64,000 bases of DNA from Dendrocalamus latiflorus. Taxonomy: Eukaryota > Streptophyta > Magnoliopsida > Poales > Poaceae. The position numbers and the translations under genes were made by a program. Below the pieces are notes generated by a model. That model was not told the origin of the DNA. It saw only the letters and a list, made by a program, of their open reading frames with translations, and did not search any database. Shown one piece after another: positions 1 through 10,760 of this stretch. The first letter of the stretch is position 1. Each line of letters opens with the position of its first letter. The stretch covers positions 14,247,430 through 14,311,429 of the forward strand of contig CM029660.1 in NCBI GenBank assembly GCA_017311315.1, written 5' to 3'.

Positions 1-300
1 TTGCCATTGGGGAGTTTTGAGGTGGAGCAGTAGATCGAGACTACTCAGCATTTGCCGCGGCGCGGCAATCTCGGCGGGAGGCAGTGGTTCGATGAGGTGG
101 CAATTGCCGGCAACCAGCCGCAGCGAGGTCATCGATCCTCTTGTGTACTCATTCTCCCTTCCCATTCCTCTACACATCCCTCTATGTCTGTACACCCCAT
201 CATATTTCCATGCCTCCCCCTATACTTGTCTTTGTTTTTACCTGGTACAGATTTCTTCAAGATTTTTTGGGCCAACAAATGAATAGGTCAATTTGAGGTG
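1..300. other. Unassigned sequence at window edge
   Basis: GC-rich for the first ~130 bases, then pyrimidine-rich. Short open frames exist on the + strand but match no family I recognise. It could be the edge of a gene or element that continues outside the window. Confidence 0.3.
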
Positions 301-390
301 CAGCATTTAAATATGTTGTTTCATATTTATGTGACTAGATAGCCTGTCAATTGGTCGATAGTGTTGGATATAATCTTGTTATTGAGTGTG

Positions 391-640
391 GTCGTAGTCG
401 AGTACTCGGTGTGTTCGAGTACTACGTAGTCGTAGTCGAGTACTCGGTGTGTTCGAGTACTGCGTTTCGTAGTCGAGTACTCGGTGTGTTCGAGTACTGC
501 GTAGTCGTAGTCGAGTACTCGGTGTGTTCGAGTACTGCGTTTCGTAGTCGAGTACTCGGTGTGTTTGAGTACTGCGTGGTCGTAGTCGAGTACTCGGTGT
601 GTTCGAGTACCGTGTAGTCGGTGTGTCCGAGTATGTGCAG
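391..640. repeat. Minisatellite, ~36-bp units with palindromic AGTACT arms
   Basis: About six and a half tandem copies of a ~36-bp unit. Each unit contains GTCGAGTACTCGG and TTCGAGTACTGCG, so each carries two AGTACT palindromes that can pair with each other. Two unit variants alternate (linker GTAGTC versus GTTTC), giving a higher-order period of about 74 bp. Frames stay open on both strands only because the repeat lacks stops; I do not call a protein. Confidence 0.85.
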
Positions 641-689
641 GAGTTGAAGACTCGAAGTTAGAGAGCAGTCGGAGACTTCGAACCAGTCG

Positions 690-1090
690 AAGCCATGGTC
701 GATAAGCAGTGGTCGATGCCATGGTTGGAGGCGTGGTTGATGCCATGGTCGAAGGAGTGGTCGAAGCCACAGTGACTCAGTCAGTACTCGGAGGAGTACT
801 GTCACAGCTGTTAGTCAACTGTGCTGTGGTCGATAGTCATAACTACAATGGTCGATTGTCATAGCTACAGTGGTCAATGTCGATAGTCGTAGCTACAGTG
901 GTTGATGGTCGATAGTCCTAACTACAGTGGTCGATGTATGATAGTCATAGCTACAATTGTCGATGGTCGGTTGTCATAGCTACAGTGGTCGATGGCCGTA
1001 GTTACAATCGACAGTCGGTGCTAGAAGACCTGTGTGGTCGGAGATGCAGTCGAAGTGCTGTGGTCGACAAGTCTTGGTCGGATAATGTTG
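690..1090. repeat. Degenerate GGTCGA / CATAGCTACAGT tandem repeat
   Basis: Irregular units of roughly 30 bp built from GGTCGAT, AGTCATAGCTACAGT and variants follow the 36-bp array. Reverse-complemented, the core is TCGACCA, the same theme as the arrays near 53.1-53.8 kb and 63.8-64.0 kb. They probably belong to one LTR-retrotransposon family. Confidence 0.7.
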
Positions 1091-1139
1091 TACACACATG
1101 AACTTGATTTATGATTAGTTTTACGTCCTATTGTAAAGT

Positions 1140-1248
1140 GCTATAGCTTTTTACTATGATGATACTGTATCAGTTATTAACTTTTTATGAGATATTTAAT
1201 TAAAGAAAAATAAAAAAAGAGAAATAAAAACACCATTATATCTACACG
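1140..1248. repeat. Left half of a dispersed AT-rich repeat split by the hAT insertion
   Basis: This sequence, continued at 2779-2880, resembles 27240-27420, which has no insertion. The left half ends with TCTACACG at 1241-1248, which is repeated at 2771-2778 on the far side of the hAT element. Confidence 0.55.
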
Positions 1249-2770
1249 TAGGGGTGAAAACGGGCCGGGTATTTCCTGCCCGCCCGCCCGCCCGTATTAA
1301 AGCGGGTCAAATTCGGGTCGTAAATTCGGGTACCCGGAAACTTATACGGGTATCGGATCCGAATACGGGTATTTTTTGGCGGATACGGTATCGGGTTTGG
1401 GAGGTCGGTATCCGACGGATACGGATTATCCGGTACAAAATTCGGATATTACCCGGTAAACTATCCGGATATTACCCGGGTAGGTATTAGCATGCAGCAG
1501 CAGGGAGGAGGGGGGAGGAGGAGGAGGAGGCGCGGTGCAGCAGTTCGGCGTGCAGACGCCGCCCGAGATGCCGTCATTCTCGCAGGCCGGCGGAGCCGGA
1601 CAGCGGATCTCGCTGGCGGAGGCGCCGTCGCCCATCAGCAGCCGGCCGCCGGCGCAGCAGTTCGACGAGCTTGTCGCCGGCGGCGGCGCGGGGGGCTTCG
1701 ACTCCGAGGGGCTGGCTGCGGGGGCGGTCGACGAGGAGGGCGCGAGCGACGGCACGGCGGGCAGCCGGTGACCGCGGCAGGAGACGCTGGCGCTGCTCAA
1801 GATCCGGTCGGACATGGACGCCGCCTTCCGGGACGCCACCCTCAAGGGCCCACTCTGGGAGGAGGTCTCCAGGTAAAATCCAAAGCCACGAGCACCCCCA
1901 CCCCAGAATTACCACACCGCACGCCGGCGCCGCCGTCCCGAAGCCGCGAAATGTCGCCACGGCGGAATTCTCGTCTGCGAAATGCTGCATGAAATCTCGG
2001 CGGCCTCCGGAACCGGCTGGTGTGATTTGGTTAGCCTCAGTTAATTAATCACCAGCTAAAAAAACACTTCTTTTTCTTTTTTTTTCCTTAACCCTCCATC
2101 ACGACTCACGAGCACAGTGACTTTTTCATTTTAAAAAAATACGGGTATCGCTCTCCTTCCCCACTTTTTTCCAGAATTTTTTTCCCATAAGCTTCAAATC
2201 CGGATGCATCAATCCCAAGCTTTCTGTTTGGCCTCTGAATTTTGCAGCATACTTGCACAAGGCAAGACGGAATTTTTATTCCCGCTTTCTTTTTCCCCTG
2301 TGCATTCTTCTTAGGATTTGCTATACTAGATAGTGCTGCATGTATGTGCGTATGGATATGCCTTTCTTGTTTCTGTTCCATGGGTGCCCAAACCAAGTAA
2401 AATTCTACATGCATGCAACTTTTGTCTGAGGGTTTACAGTTACATGTGTATGTCTATGCAAACATGTGTGCAATTGTGGTGGTGGTAGTACAGTACGCCA
2501 TTGACGAGGTTTTTGGTGATGATGGTGGTTGGTTGGGTGCAATCAAGTATAAAATGGTTGTTGCATTGACTTGATATCCGAATAAGTATTCGTGACCGAT
2601 AGTATCTGTATCCGTTTTGGTACGTATTTGTTCTATATTTGTGCCCGATATTATCCGTATTTGTATTCGTATTCAATACTATCCGTATTCGACCCGATTC
2701 CGATTAGAAAATATGGGTTAGGATATGGGAAGGGTGAGATCCGACCGTATCCGACCCGATTTCACCCCTA
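1249..2770 (+). mobile_element. Non-autonomous hAT (Ac/Ds-like) element with captured gene fragment
   Basis: The ends are TAGGGGTGAAA and TTTCACCCCTA, and the first 20 bases match the inverted end at 18 of 20 positions. A perfect 8-bp target duplication, TCTACACG, lies at 1241-1248 and 2771-2778, as expected for hAT transposons; the TIR resembles the Ac/Ds consensus. Subterminal CGGGTA/CCGAAT-type repeats fill 1255-1490 and 2565-2770. There is no transposase, so movement would have needed an enzyme encoded elsewhere. The cargo (about 1492-2565) is the start of a trihelix gene with its exon-intron junction. Length is 1522 bp. Confidence 0.9.
1492..2560 (+). pseudogene. Captured 5' fragment of a GT-2-type trihelix transcription factor gene
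   Basis: The frame from 1535 encodes a Gly/Ala/Ser-rich N-terminus including GQRISLAEAPSPISSRPPA, then a TGA at 1769-1771, and continues in the same frame as ETLALLKIRSDMDAAFRD and GPLWEEVSR. That is the start of the first trihelix (Myb/SANT-like) DNA-binding domain of GT-2-like factors, so the TGA falls near the first conserved Trp of the domain. The exon ends at 1872 before a GT donor (AGGTAAAA), and the following ~700 bases look like intron, so the capture was from genomic DNA rather than cDNA. A poly-Gly tract at 1500-1530 carries a further frameshift relative to the ATG at 1492. The rest of the gene is absent. It is non-functional as a transcription factor. Confidence 0.8.
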
Positions 2771-2778
2771 TCTACACG

Positions 2779-3307
2779 GATACTGTAAAAGGGAAAAAAA
2801 GAAAAAATATGTTAGAAAGCTAATATGTTTTAAATAGACTTTAGCTTCCAAAAAGTAGAAACCATTACTGTTGGAAACGGGCCTTATGCGGAGGCATAAA
2901 TAAACTCAGTTTGTTTTTAAATTTTATATTCGGAGAAGTGATAAGACATATGCTCTCTGATTTATTTTATTCTCTGGTTCTTCTTTTTGTGTTTTACTAT
3001 AAAATGTCACCTCGGTATCTCAGTCGTGTTAGGCACACAGGCACATTGCCGACTCCCGGCTAGCATTTCAGCTGGGAAGGCGCACGTAGGGACGGTCTCT
3101 TCTCGTCTAATGCAGCTTTACCACCAGACTTGCCAAACCTTTGGATTTCTTCTCATTTGGTCCTTCGAATTCTCGCCGTTTACTAAATTCATCCTCACTT
3201 GCATTGTAGTCCAGTCCGTGGGCAACTGGGCACTGATGTCCCTTCTACCAACATAGGATAAATAAAGTGAAAGCATCCACTATATGATCACCACAAGTCA
3301 TCACAGT
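2779..3307. other. Intergenic sequence, right half of split repeat then unassigned
   Basis: About the first 100 bases continue the repeat interrupted by the hAT element. The remainder has an 89-codon open frame (2987-3256) with no family resemblance that I can see. Confidence 0.4.
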
Positions 3308-3842
3308 TAAAGATGAAAACAGATCATATACGAATTGGATAGTGTCCAAATCACATTTATATTCGTATTTGTAAATAAATACAAATATGGATCAAATATT
3401 GTAACAAATATGAATTCGAATCGAATATCTACTCAATTCGGTTGGATCCGAATATCCTTATAACTTATGTAATATGAAAACATTAATGATATTTTATCCT
3501 CGTACAATCGTGCTTAATCATTCTAATTCATTTACTTCACCTAAAGAAACATGAATTCACGTTCAATTAAAAAACTTGTCCAACTAATTAGTTATATTAT
3601 AATCAAATATGCATATTACTTCGTCGAATACGAATACAGATATAGATAATCTAGATAAAATAACATTTCGAATGGTAAAAGTTCATACCATATTTGCATC
3701 CATATTTTTTTATGTGAATTCGAATACAAATACGAATAGGATAGAAATTGTTAATCGGATGGGAAAATATATACCATATTCGCATCCTATTGAATACGGT
3801 AACATGATAATATGGATAATTCGTATCTACTTTTCACCCCTA
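3308..3842. mobile_element. Second small non-autonomous hAT-like element
   Basis: The ends are TAAAGATGAAAAC and CTTTTCACCCCTA, imperfect inverted repeats of the same type as the element at 1249. They are flanked by ATCACAGT (3300-3307) and GTCACAGT (3843-3850), seven of eight bases identical. The interior is AT-rich with many CGAAT/ATTCG subterminal motifs and no coding frame. Its decayed ends and duplication suggest it is older than the 1249 element. Confidence 0.7.
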
Positions 3843-3850
3843 GTCACAGT

Positions 3851-4370
3851 CCCATTGAAATCTAGCATTGGCTACCAATGAACCTTGATACCATATCTAG
3901 TGAACCCCAATCTAGTTGCTGTTGGAGCCCATCAACGATAGTTGAAGCCACTAAGAAGATTTGAATCCTAAGGCACTTCAAGCGATGAGAAATTCAGGTA
4001 CTATTAAAAAAACGAGTATTGCTTAGGGTATATATATAATAGTTTGTCTTTTAAAATTATCTATAAGATTTTCACTTCACCTAAAGATATCACTAGAGAC
4101 AACCTTTCCAACAATAAATCATTTCTCTAACTATTTTATACTATTTTTATTACAACTTTCTGCCTCACATATTCTCACTATTTGTGTTGGTTTGCGGGTT
4201 CAAGTCGTCTCTTACATAAGAGACATCACATTATCACTTGTTATCTCCTCTCTTTTTTTATATAGGATTTTACTTATTTAATATAGTTAAAAGATATGCA
4301 AGATGATACTATTAAAGATGCTCTTAGTAGTACTAATGCTAGAAGAGCAGAACCACTCCCGGGTCTCTTT
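3851..4370. other. AT-rich intergenic sequence
   Basis: No gene or clear element boundary seen. Confidence 0.4.
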
Positions 4371-4374
4371 TTTT

Positions 4375-4650
4375 CAATTTTAAAAGATGCCTTTTGGCTT
4401 TTCTACAATAACTAGCTTTCGAACAAGTGTCTTTTTAAAATAGGATATACAAATTGATTGTAGTATATACTATAGCAACTTTATTTATATAGGCCAGAAC
4501 ACAAGTTGATTGTAGTATATACTATAGTAACTTTATTTATATAGGCTAGAATCACATATAAATTTTTGTTACTTGCTATTCTCTTATAAACAGCTTAAAA
4601 AATATAAGTCACAGCCAAAACCACATAAACCGAAGATAAAAAGGTATGAC
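4375..4650. mobile_element. MITE-like element with internal 55-bp duplication
   Basis: One of four dispersed relatives (also about 12577-12809, 27953-28180 and 61020-61240) sharing a core like TTGATTGTAGTATATACTAT followed by TTTATTTATAT. In this copy the core and its flank are duplicated in tandem (about 4447-4500 and 4502-4553). No coding capacity. Confidence 0.6.
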
Positions 4651-4860
4651 CCTCTTTTGTGATCTAATCACAATTCAAGATCGCCCAAAGTCCCAACACA
4701 CATGCCCCCCAAAGTAAGTTAAAAATGCAGATTGAGCGACTCACATATCCCAATAAAACATTAGAAGAAAAGCCAGGGGGTGGCATTGAAAAGGCAAGTT
4801 ACGAAAATCTCTCTCCTCGGTGCGCTGCCTCCGATTTCTCTCCCTCCCAAAAAGCAAAAA

Positions 4861-4863
<3 letters not shown>

Positions 4864-4901
<38 letters not shown>
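4864..4901. repeat. (GA)n microsatellite in probable 5' UTR
   Basis: About 19 GA dinucleotides end roughly 38 bases before the transporter start codon. GA-rich 5' leaders are common in grass genes. Confidence 0.8.
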
Positions 4902-4905
<4 letters not shown>

Positions 4906-4938
4906 GAGCAGCGGAAGGCGAAGGAGCAGGAGGATACG

Positions 4939-7900
4939 ATGCAGTGGTACTTGGTGGCCGCGCTCCTCACGGTCCTCACAAGCTCGCAGGCACCCCCCTA
5001 AACCCTTCCCGTTTCCTCTTTTCCCCTTCTTTTCTGGCGATACGATCACTGTACGACGGGCAAGATCTATCTTGAAACTGGAATTGGTTGCGCAATTCGT
5101 TTGGTGCGCTGTTTTGGTTTCTTGGTGAGACGTGCGGTAGAGGACCAGAGGCGGCGGCGGCGGCTTCGATCTGCGGTGGTGTGCCCAAGTGCAGCTGCCA
5201 CCCTCTTCTTGGAAAGAAATGCGGTTCAGATGAATGGTTACCTCGACTTCCAGAGTGGCCAGATTGGTAGCAAGATGCGCTCCAAGTCTCAATTTTGCCT
5301 ACTGGTTGTAGTTAAGTAGTTCAGTACATGGTTACGCGCCGACGTAGAGGGGGTTAGTTTTGGTGGAATTGTGGAATTGGAAATGACCTGGATGTGAGTT
5401 GTTGGGAAATTTTGGTTTCCATGTGAGTGATCATGGTCATTGCGCAATCCAGTGCCCAACTATGGGAGCACCGGAGTGGAGCAAGTAGTCATGAAAGTCA
5501 TAGTTAAACAAGCCTGGAATATTGCACATGAGTTGTTGCTTGACTTAGTTTCTTAATTCAAGTGACTTAGTTTCTTAATTTATAGTGTTTCTGATTGGCT
5601 CCTGCGTATGTCCCTGCAGGGTATATTGACTACCCTCTCTCAGAGCAATGGCAAGTACAAGTACGACTATGCCACCATTCCTTTTCTTGCAGAACTCTTT
5701 AAGGTACATATACTGCTATTCTCTTGTATCTTATGCTATCGTCCATAAGGATGTTTGGACCTTTATGTTTGTTTATCCTAAGTGCTGCAAACATGTCAGA
5801 GACAATGATTCATTTTTGTTCCAGTGCTGACATTACCCTGTTCTCAATGCAGCTGTCGGTCTCAAGCTTCTTCCTTTGGAAGGAATGCCAGTCTTCATCA
5901 CCACCAAGGATGACAAAGGAGTGGAGGAGTGTGCGACTGTATCTTGTTCCTTCAGTCATATACCTCATCCACAACAATGTCCAGTTTGCGACCTTGACCT
6001 ATGTTGATCCATCTACTTACCAGATAATGGGAAACCTGAAAATTGTGACAACAGGAGTTTTGTTCAGGTGTGCCATTTGTCGCTTCGCAGCAGTCAATGT
6101 TCATTCATTTATGCTTCCTAACACTATTGGCATGATATAATCCATATTATATTTCCTAGTTTGGTCTTCATTTCGTCTTTGGTGCAGTTCCACTTCAGAA
6201 TTTGCTTCCTGTTAGCAAACTCAGATTTAAAGTGCATTCCTAACTTTTAAACTAATCAAACTGATTTGGACTAATCGAAGTGATGGGGAATTCTAGTTTG
6301 TTTTTATTCCAATCTTAAGCACTTAGCTTACCCATACTACCAATTATCCTCAGCATACATCTCGTGGACAGACAATTCTTGACCATTTGAGTTTTGAAGT
6401 GCAATAACTCTGGTGATTTTTTGTATTTCACTGTTTTGTTGTTTAACCTTTATCTTGAATATGGAAATTATTGGCATAATATATGGATACTCCCGCCCAT
6501 CTTTCTGCCCAGCTATCTTAAAGTTAAGTTTTTCCAGTCATAAAATTGTTCCTGTTTGCTGCTCTGACAATCAATGCATTGAAATGCTTATATCTTTTCC
6601 ATTGGCTTGCATCACAAAGGTAGATTTTTCATCTAATAAGTGCATGTATTGCTGTAGAGTTACGTGGCTTGTGGTAATTGAGATATCAATAATCTTATGT
6701 TTGTGTCTAAAAACTTAAATGCAATGGGATCATGATTTGGTTTTTGTACTTCTTTTAGTTAATTCCCCTATTAGGAGAGCCAACACACTAACCAAAGTAT
6801 ATTATGTGCAATTGGTGCTTTATTCTTATTTCCCTTGATCGTCTAATGCTCTTGTTCTCTGCAAATTGTACTAGGCTTGTCTTAAAAAGGAAGTTGTCAA
6901 ATCTACAATGGATGGCAATTGTTTTGCTGGCTGTTGGAACAACTACAAGCCAGGTGTGTTGATGTTGTGAAATTTCCTTAGTCTTGTGGTACACATATAT
7001 TATCAAAAACATATTTAAGTTTTAAGCCTGTGCTTAACTTATATGTTTCATTGTGATGGTTGTAAACTTTGTGAGCGTGTTATAGGGAACATCGGATTTT
7101 TCGTAACATTTTGCATTTATTTGGGCATAACTCTACAAATATTCCAATATATATAGAAATCTGATTTAAGATGTTCATGCCAAGAGCACAAGCTTTCATA
7201 TGGTTGCTGGATAGACCAGAAACTTCTGGGATTAATTGGAAGCTATATGCCTATATCCCTTGACCTGTGACAAAGTGAAGCTTTCATATCGGTCTTTTCA
7301 TACATTAATGACTAATACACTAACAGCACAAAGTGATTTCTGTCTGCATGTTGATTTGACTTCTGTATTTAGGACTAAACAGTATATACATTACTATAAT
7401 ATATAGTCTGTACGTTTGTAGTGAAATACCTATCAGACAAGAGTACTGGTTCACTTATTTAGCCATTTGCAGTAAGGGACATGCATGAAGCTAGTACCAA
7501 GTCTAAGTGATAATATTCCCCATTACCAATCATGTGATATCTGCTATTGCTAGAACTCAAGTTGGAAAGATCCACTTCCTTTTGAATCTCATCTATTTTT
7601 TTTGTCAAAAGACAAACAAAGATCACTGTTTTGTTCTTCTTTGCCCATTTTATTTTAACTGTGTAAGTCACTAAATTTGGACCGCTTTATAATCTTTTCT
7701 TTCTCTTACAGGTGAAAGGATGTGGCGATGCACCATGCGATTCTCTTTTCTCCGCACCATTGCAGGGTTACATGCTTGGGATACTTTCTGCTTGTCTTTC
7801 TGCACTAGCTGGTGTCTACACTGAATACTTGATGAAGAAGAATAATGATTGTCTGTACTGGCAAAATGTACAATTGTATACGTAGGTATCTATATCTAAC

Positions 7901-9071
7901 ACCAGTCCATTTTTTGAGAATTGCACAGCCCAAACTCCCAATCTGTCACCCTCAATGCGCATGTTTCCTGACTATGCACGTGCTTGCATCCAAACATTCT
8001 CGAGACCATCCCATGAATAACTTGGCAAACACTATTTCATATTCATCTTATGTGCTGTCAGGTTTGGAGTTATATTCAACATGGGATATCTTGTCTATGG
8101 TGACTTCAAAGCTGGATTTGAGAGGGGTCCATGGTGGCAGCGTCTTTTCAATGGCTATTCTATCACAACATGGATGGTTGTGTTCAATTTAGGGTCTACT
8201 GGTCTGCTAGTCTCATGGCTGATGAAGTATTCGGACAATATAGTGAAGGTGAGATCATTTATTCTTAAGAGCACGGCTAAAAATTAAATATTTTATGCCT
8301 GTAAAGTGAATCTGTCTATTTTGCTGGAAGAAACTGGTTGACCTGACCGCTCAAGCTCCTTTAGAGCATGCTTTAGATGTGCAGTACATCTGTGCCTAAG
8401 AAAACATGGGAAGTTAATAATCAATATATCCTGCATCCAAAAGCAGGATTTGTGTGGCTGTTCATGCATGCTAAATACATGATTTTCACCCTACTGAACT
8501 AGCTCTTCCTTGATTCTTTTTTGTGAGTTGTCTAGTTTTATGTTGTTCAAGCTTGTTCCTGCAGACCTGTGATGATTTATCATGAAATGCATTGGAAATT
8601 GGAATCGATTTTGTTCAATCCTACTAGCATTTGGTTGAACTAAGTAAATTGCTGATAATTACTACTCATCTGACCATGTTAATAGGAAGGTTTGCCTTCG
8701 GTTTTTTTCATCATTTTTATGCACTCGAAGTTGAAAGATCATTTCATGAACCTCTGTTTGAACAGGTGTACTCAACTTCAATGGCCATGCTTTTAACAAT
8801 GGTTTTGTCAGTATATCTTTTTAATGTGAGAGCTACAATTCAGGTACTTTGTGTTTTCTTCTTGTGTTGGTGTCCTTGTGTTCATGGTCAATTTTATTCT
8901 AGTTCTTTTCTATTATTACATGTTTGGCAATGTACTAACACATGCTTTATCCCCTCTGTTTTGCAGCTTTTCTTAGGCATTATCATCTGCATAATTTCCC
9001 TGCAGATGTATTTTATGCCTGTGCACATGCTTGTTGAATTGCCACAAACGTTGCCAGTTACATCAAAGTAG
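4939..9071 (+). CDS. CMP-sialic-acid-type nucleotide-sugar transporter, 8 exons
   Basis: Exons 4939-4989, 5620-5703, 5853-6067, 6875-6953, 7712-7881, 8062-8248, 8766-8843 and 8967-9071 join in frame to about 322 residues with no internal stop. The product is a multipass nucleotide-sugar transporter (NST family, drug/metabolite transporter superfamily), expected to have about ten membrane segments in the Golgi and to exchange a nucleotide sugar for the nucleotide monophosphate. Recognisable stretches: MQWYLVAALLTVLTSSQ (exon 1), YDYATIPFLAELFK (2), STYQIMGNLKIVTTGVLFR (3), LQWMAIVLLAVGTTTSQ (4), NLGSTGLLVSWLMKY (6) and YSTSMAMLLTM (7). They match the plant family annotated as CMP-sialic acid transporters. 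Plants have little or no sialic acid, so the real substrate is uncertain. All introns are GT-AG except intron 1, which starts with GC. The start is the first ATG after the GA-rich leader. The gene looks intact. Confidence 0.92.
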
Positions 9072-9233
9072 GACGTGCCACTGTTAGCAAACATGTTGAT
9101 TAGAGTGGTAGTGGACTGTTGATTGAAGGAGCAGCATTAGCTGATTATCTGTGGCTCAGCTTTAATTGAGTCATCCCTTGAAAATTTGAGGATGCAATCC
9201 CAACAGCTTCTTTGGTTAGTGCCACACTGCCAC
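9072..9233 (+). other. Proximal 3' UTR/downstream flank of the transporter gene
   Basis: Only 162 bases separate the stop codon from the LTR retrotransposon at 9234. No AATAAA signal is seen before the insertion, so transcripts may end inside the element, or the original 3' UTR may resume at 11324. Confidence 0.5.
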
Positions 9234-9556
9234 TGTCATAGGGGTGGGCCTTGGGCCTAGTCGGTGAATTATTAGGAAATAGAGATTGGTTTCTATTTGA
9301 GTTAGAGATTAGATTCCTTTTGTTAGAGATATAATTAGAGATATGATATTAGTTTCTATATTTGTTAGAGATTTAATTGGAATTAGATTCTATCTGTTAG
9401 GGGGAGCCCGTCTATACAAGAGGGCTACCGCATGCTATTGTAATCAATCAGAGAAATAACAAAGTCTTCCTCGTCTAAATCTCTCTCCTCTTACGGCGAC
9501 GCCATCTGGCCATCTTCTTGGTGGTGTTTACTCCTTATGAACTAAGGTTCATGACA
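9234..9556 (+). repeat. 5' LTR of the small LTR retrotransposon
   Basis: 323 bp, TGTCATA...CATGACA; repeats of TTAGAGAT in its first half. Its partner is 10999-11323. Confidence 0.92.
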
Positions 9557-9739
9557 ACTTGGTATCAGAGTAGTCGATCCATTCCCACGACTTCTGCTAC
9601 CATGGTTTCTGCGATTCGTCCTGCTGCCGAGTCGTTGGCCATAATTGAAGCTAACGCTAATAAGATGGCCAGCTTCAGCAAAGAGACATCTTCCTCAACA
9701 TGCATGCTATCTTGGAGAAGATGGTCGCGAATCGAGAGA

Positions 9740-9975
9740 AGGCGCAACAAGTGCAGCCCGAAGACGTACTTCGGCCAGAAGAGGGACTTCCTGAAGAAAA
9801 CGACGGGCGTGGACATCCGGCTGCCGATGTTGGTGTACTTGTCGTGCGAAAAGCGGCCGAGATACGACCACAAGAAGAAGGCCGGCGCCATGAACGCGTT
9901 GGTTCGGACGAGCACCATCATGTCGAACGGGCCCTGCATCCTCAACCTCGACTGCGACCTGATGTGTTCGTGGCG
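9740..9975 (+). pseudogene. Captured fragment of a cellulose-synthase-like D (CSLD) gene
   Basis: In the + frame of the 9518-10186 open frame, residues include DIRLPMLVYLSCEKRPRYDH, KKAGAMNALVRTSTIMSNGP and CILNLDCD. This is the segment of cellulose synthase/CSL glycosyltransferases (GT2) around the conserved substrate-binding Asp of the DCD motif; the ALVRTS-IMSNGP wording fits CSLD better than CesA or CSLF. Homology stops abruptly after LNLDCD, where CSLD proteins continue with His-Tyr, so the piece ends mid-exon. It lies inside an LTR element and cannot encode an enzyme. Several residues (SCEKRPR, GPC) differ from the usual consensus, in keeping with relaxed constraint. Confidence 0.82.
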
Positions 9976-10760
9976 ATTCCTCCACCGTGCGCCCTCTGTA
10001 GCGTCAGCCGTCGGCTCCTCTTCGTCAGCGCCGCGCCTCGTCCTGGACCTGGGTCCCCACCGCCGCGCTCGTTCCGACCCGTGCTGCTCCACTCGCCGCC
10101 GGGGACGTCGCCTTCCTGCGCCGCCTCGACCACGACGGCCTCAAGATGGAGGTCGCGGCCGGCTGTCGCTTCCCGAAGCCGCCTGAGCCGTCGCCGCCGG
10201 ATCTGCCGGAGTCGTTGCTGCCAGAGTCGCCGTTCCGGGTCGCGGTTCGCCATCGCCGCCCGGATCCATGCAAGTTGCCGCCCGGGTCACCTCCGCCCGC
10301 GTCGCAGCCGCCGCCACCTGGGTTGCAGTCGCCCAAGCCGTCGCTTGATCTGGCCAGGTCTGGCGTCTCCGCCTGCGCTGGCATGATCTCTGCGCCACCG
10401 TCGCTGCGCCATCTTTATCTTCCTCTGCCGTCGGCCGTAGCCCCGGATCCGAGTTGTCGCCGCCGCCGCCCGAGTCGCCACCAGACCCGGCCGTGGACAG
10501 ATCCGCCTTCACCCGGGCTGCCGTCGCCCGAGCCGTCGCCATCGCCGCCCGGATCCATGCAAGTCGCCGCTGCCACCACTTGGGCCACCTCCACTGCATC
10601 GCAGTCGCCGCCGCCTGGTCCGCCTCCGCCCGAGCCGCCACCGCAGCTGCTCCTCCGGCGGCGGCCGCCGCCGCCCGCCGTGGGTCGCCTGGAACCGCCA
10701 CCGCTCCTTCAGTCGCTGTTCTGTGTTTGTGCGTCTCGGTCGGTTTCTAAACCGACCGAT
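9976..10760 (+). other. GC- and proline-rich interior segment of unknown origin
   Basis: A 205-codon + frame (10146-10763) is dominated by Pro, Ser and Arg, with dense frames on the other strand from base composition. A stretch with CGCCCGGATCCATGCAAGT occurs twice (about 10256-10275 and 10546-10565), showing an internal duplication. It may be a second captured GC-rich exon or UTR, or the native leader of the family. I recognise no domain. Confidence 0.45.

Noticed and set aside
391..625. Regularly spaced repeats resembling a CRISPR array
   Set aside because: The units abut without unique spacers, and the sequence context is plant nuclear.
4741..5319. Several 60-180-codon frames around the GA repeat
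   Set aside because: They read through the GA/TC microsatellite and the first intron; only the short exon 1 at 4939-4989 is coding.
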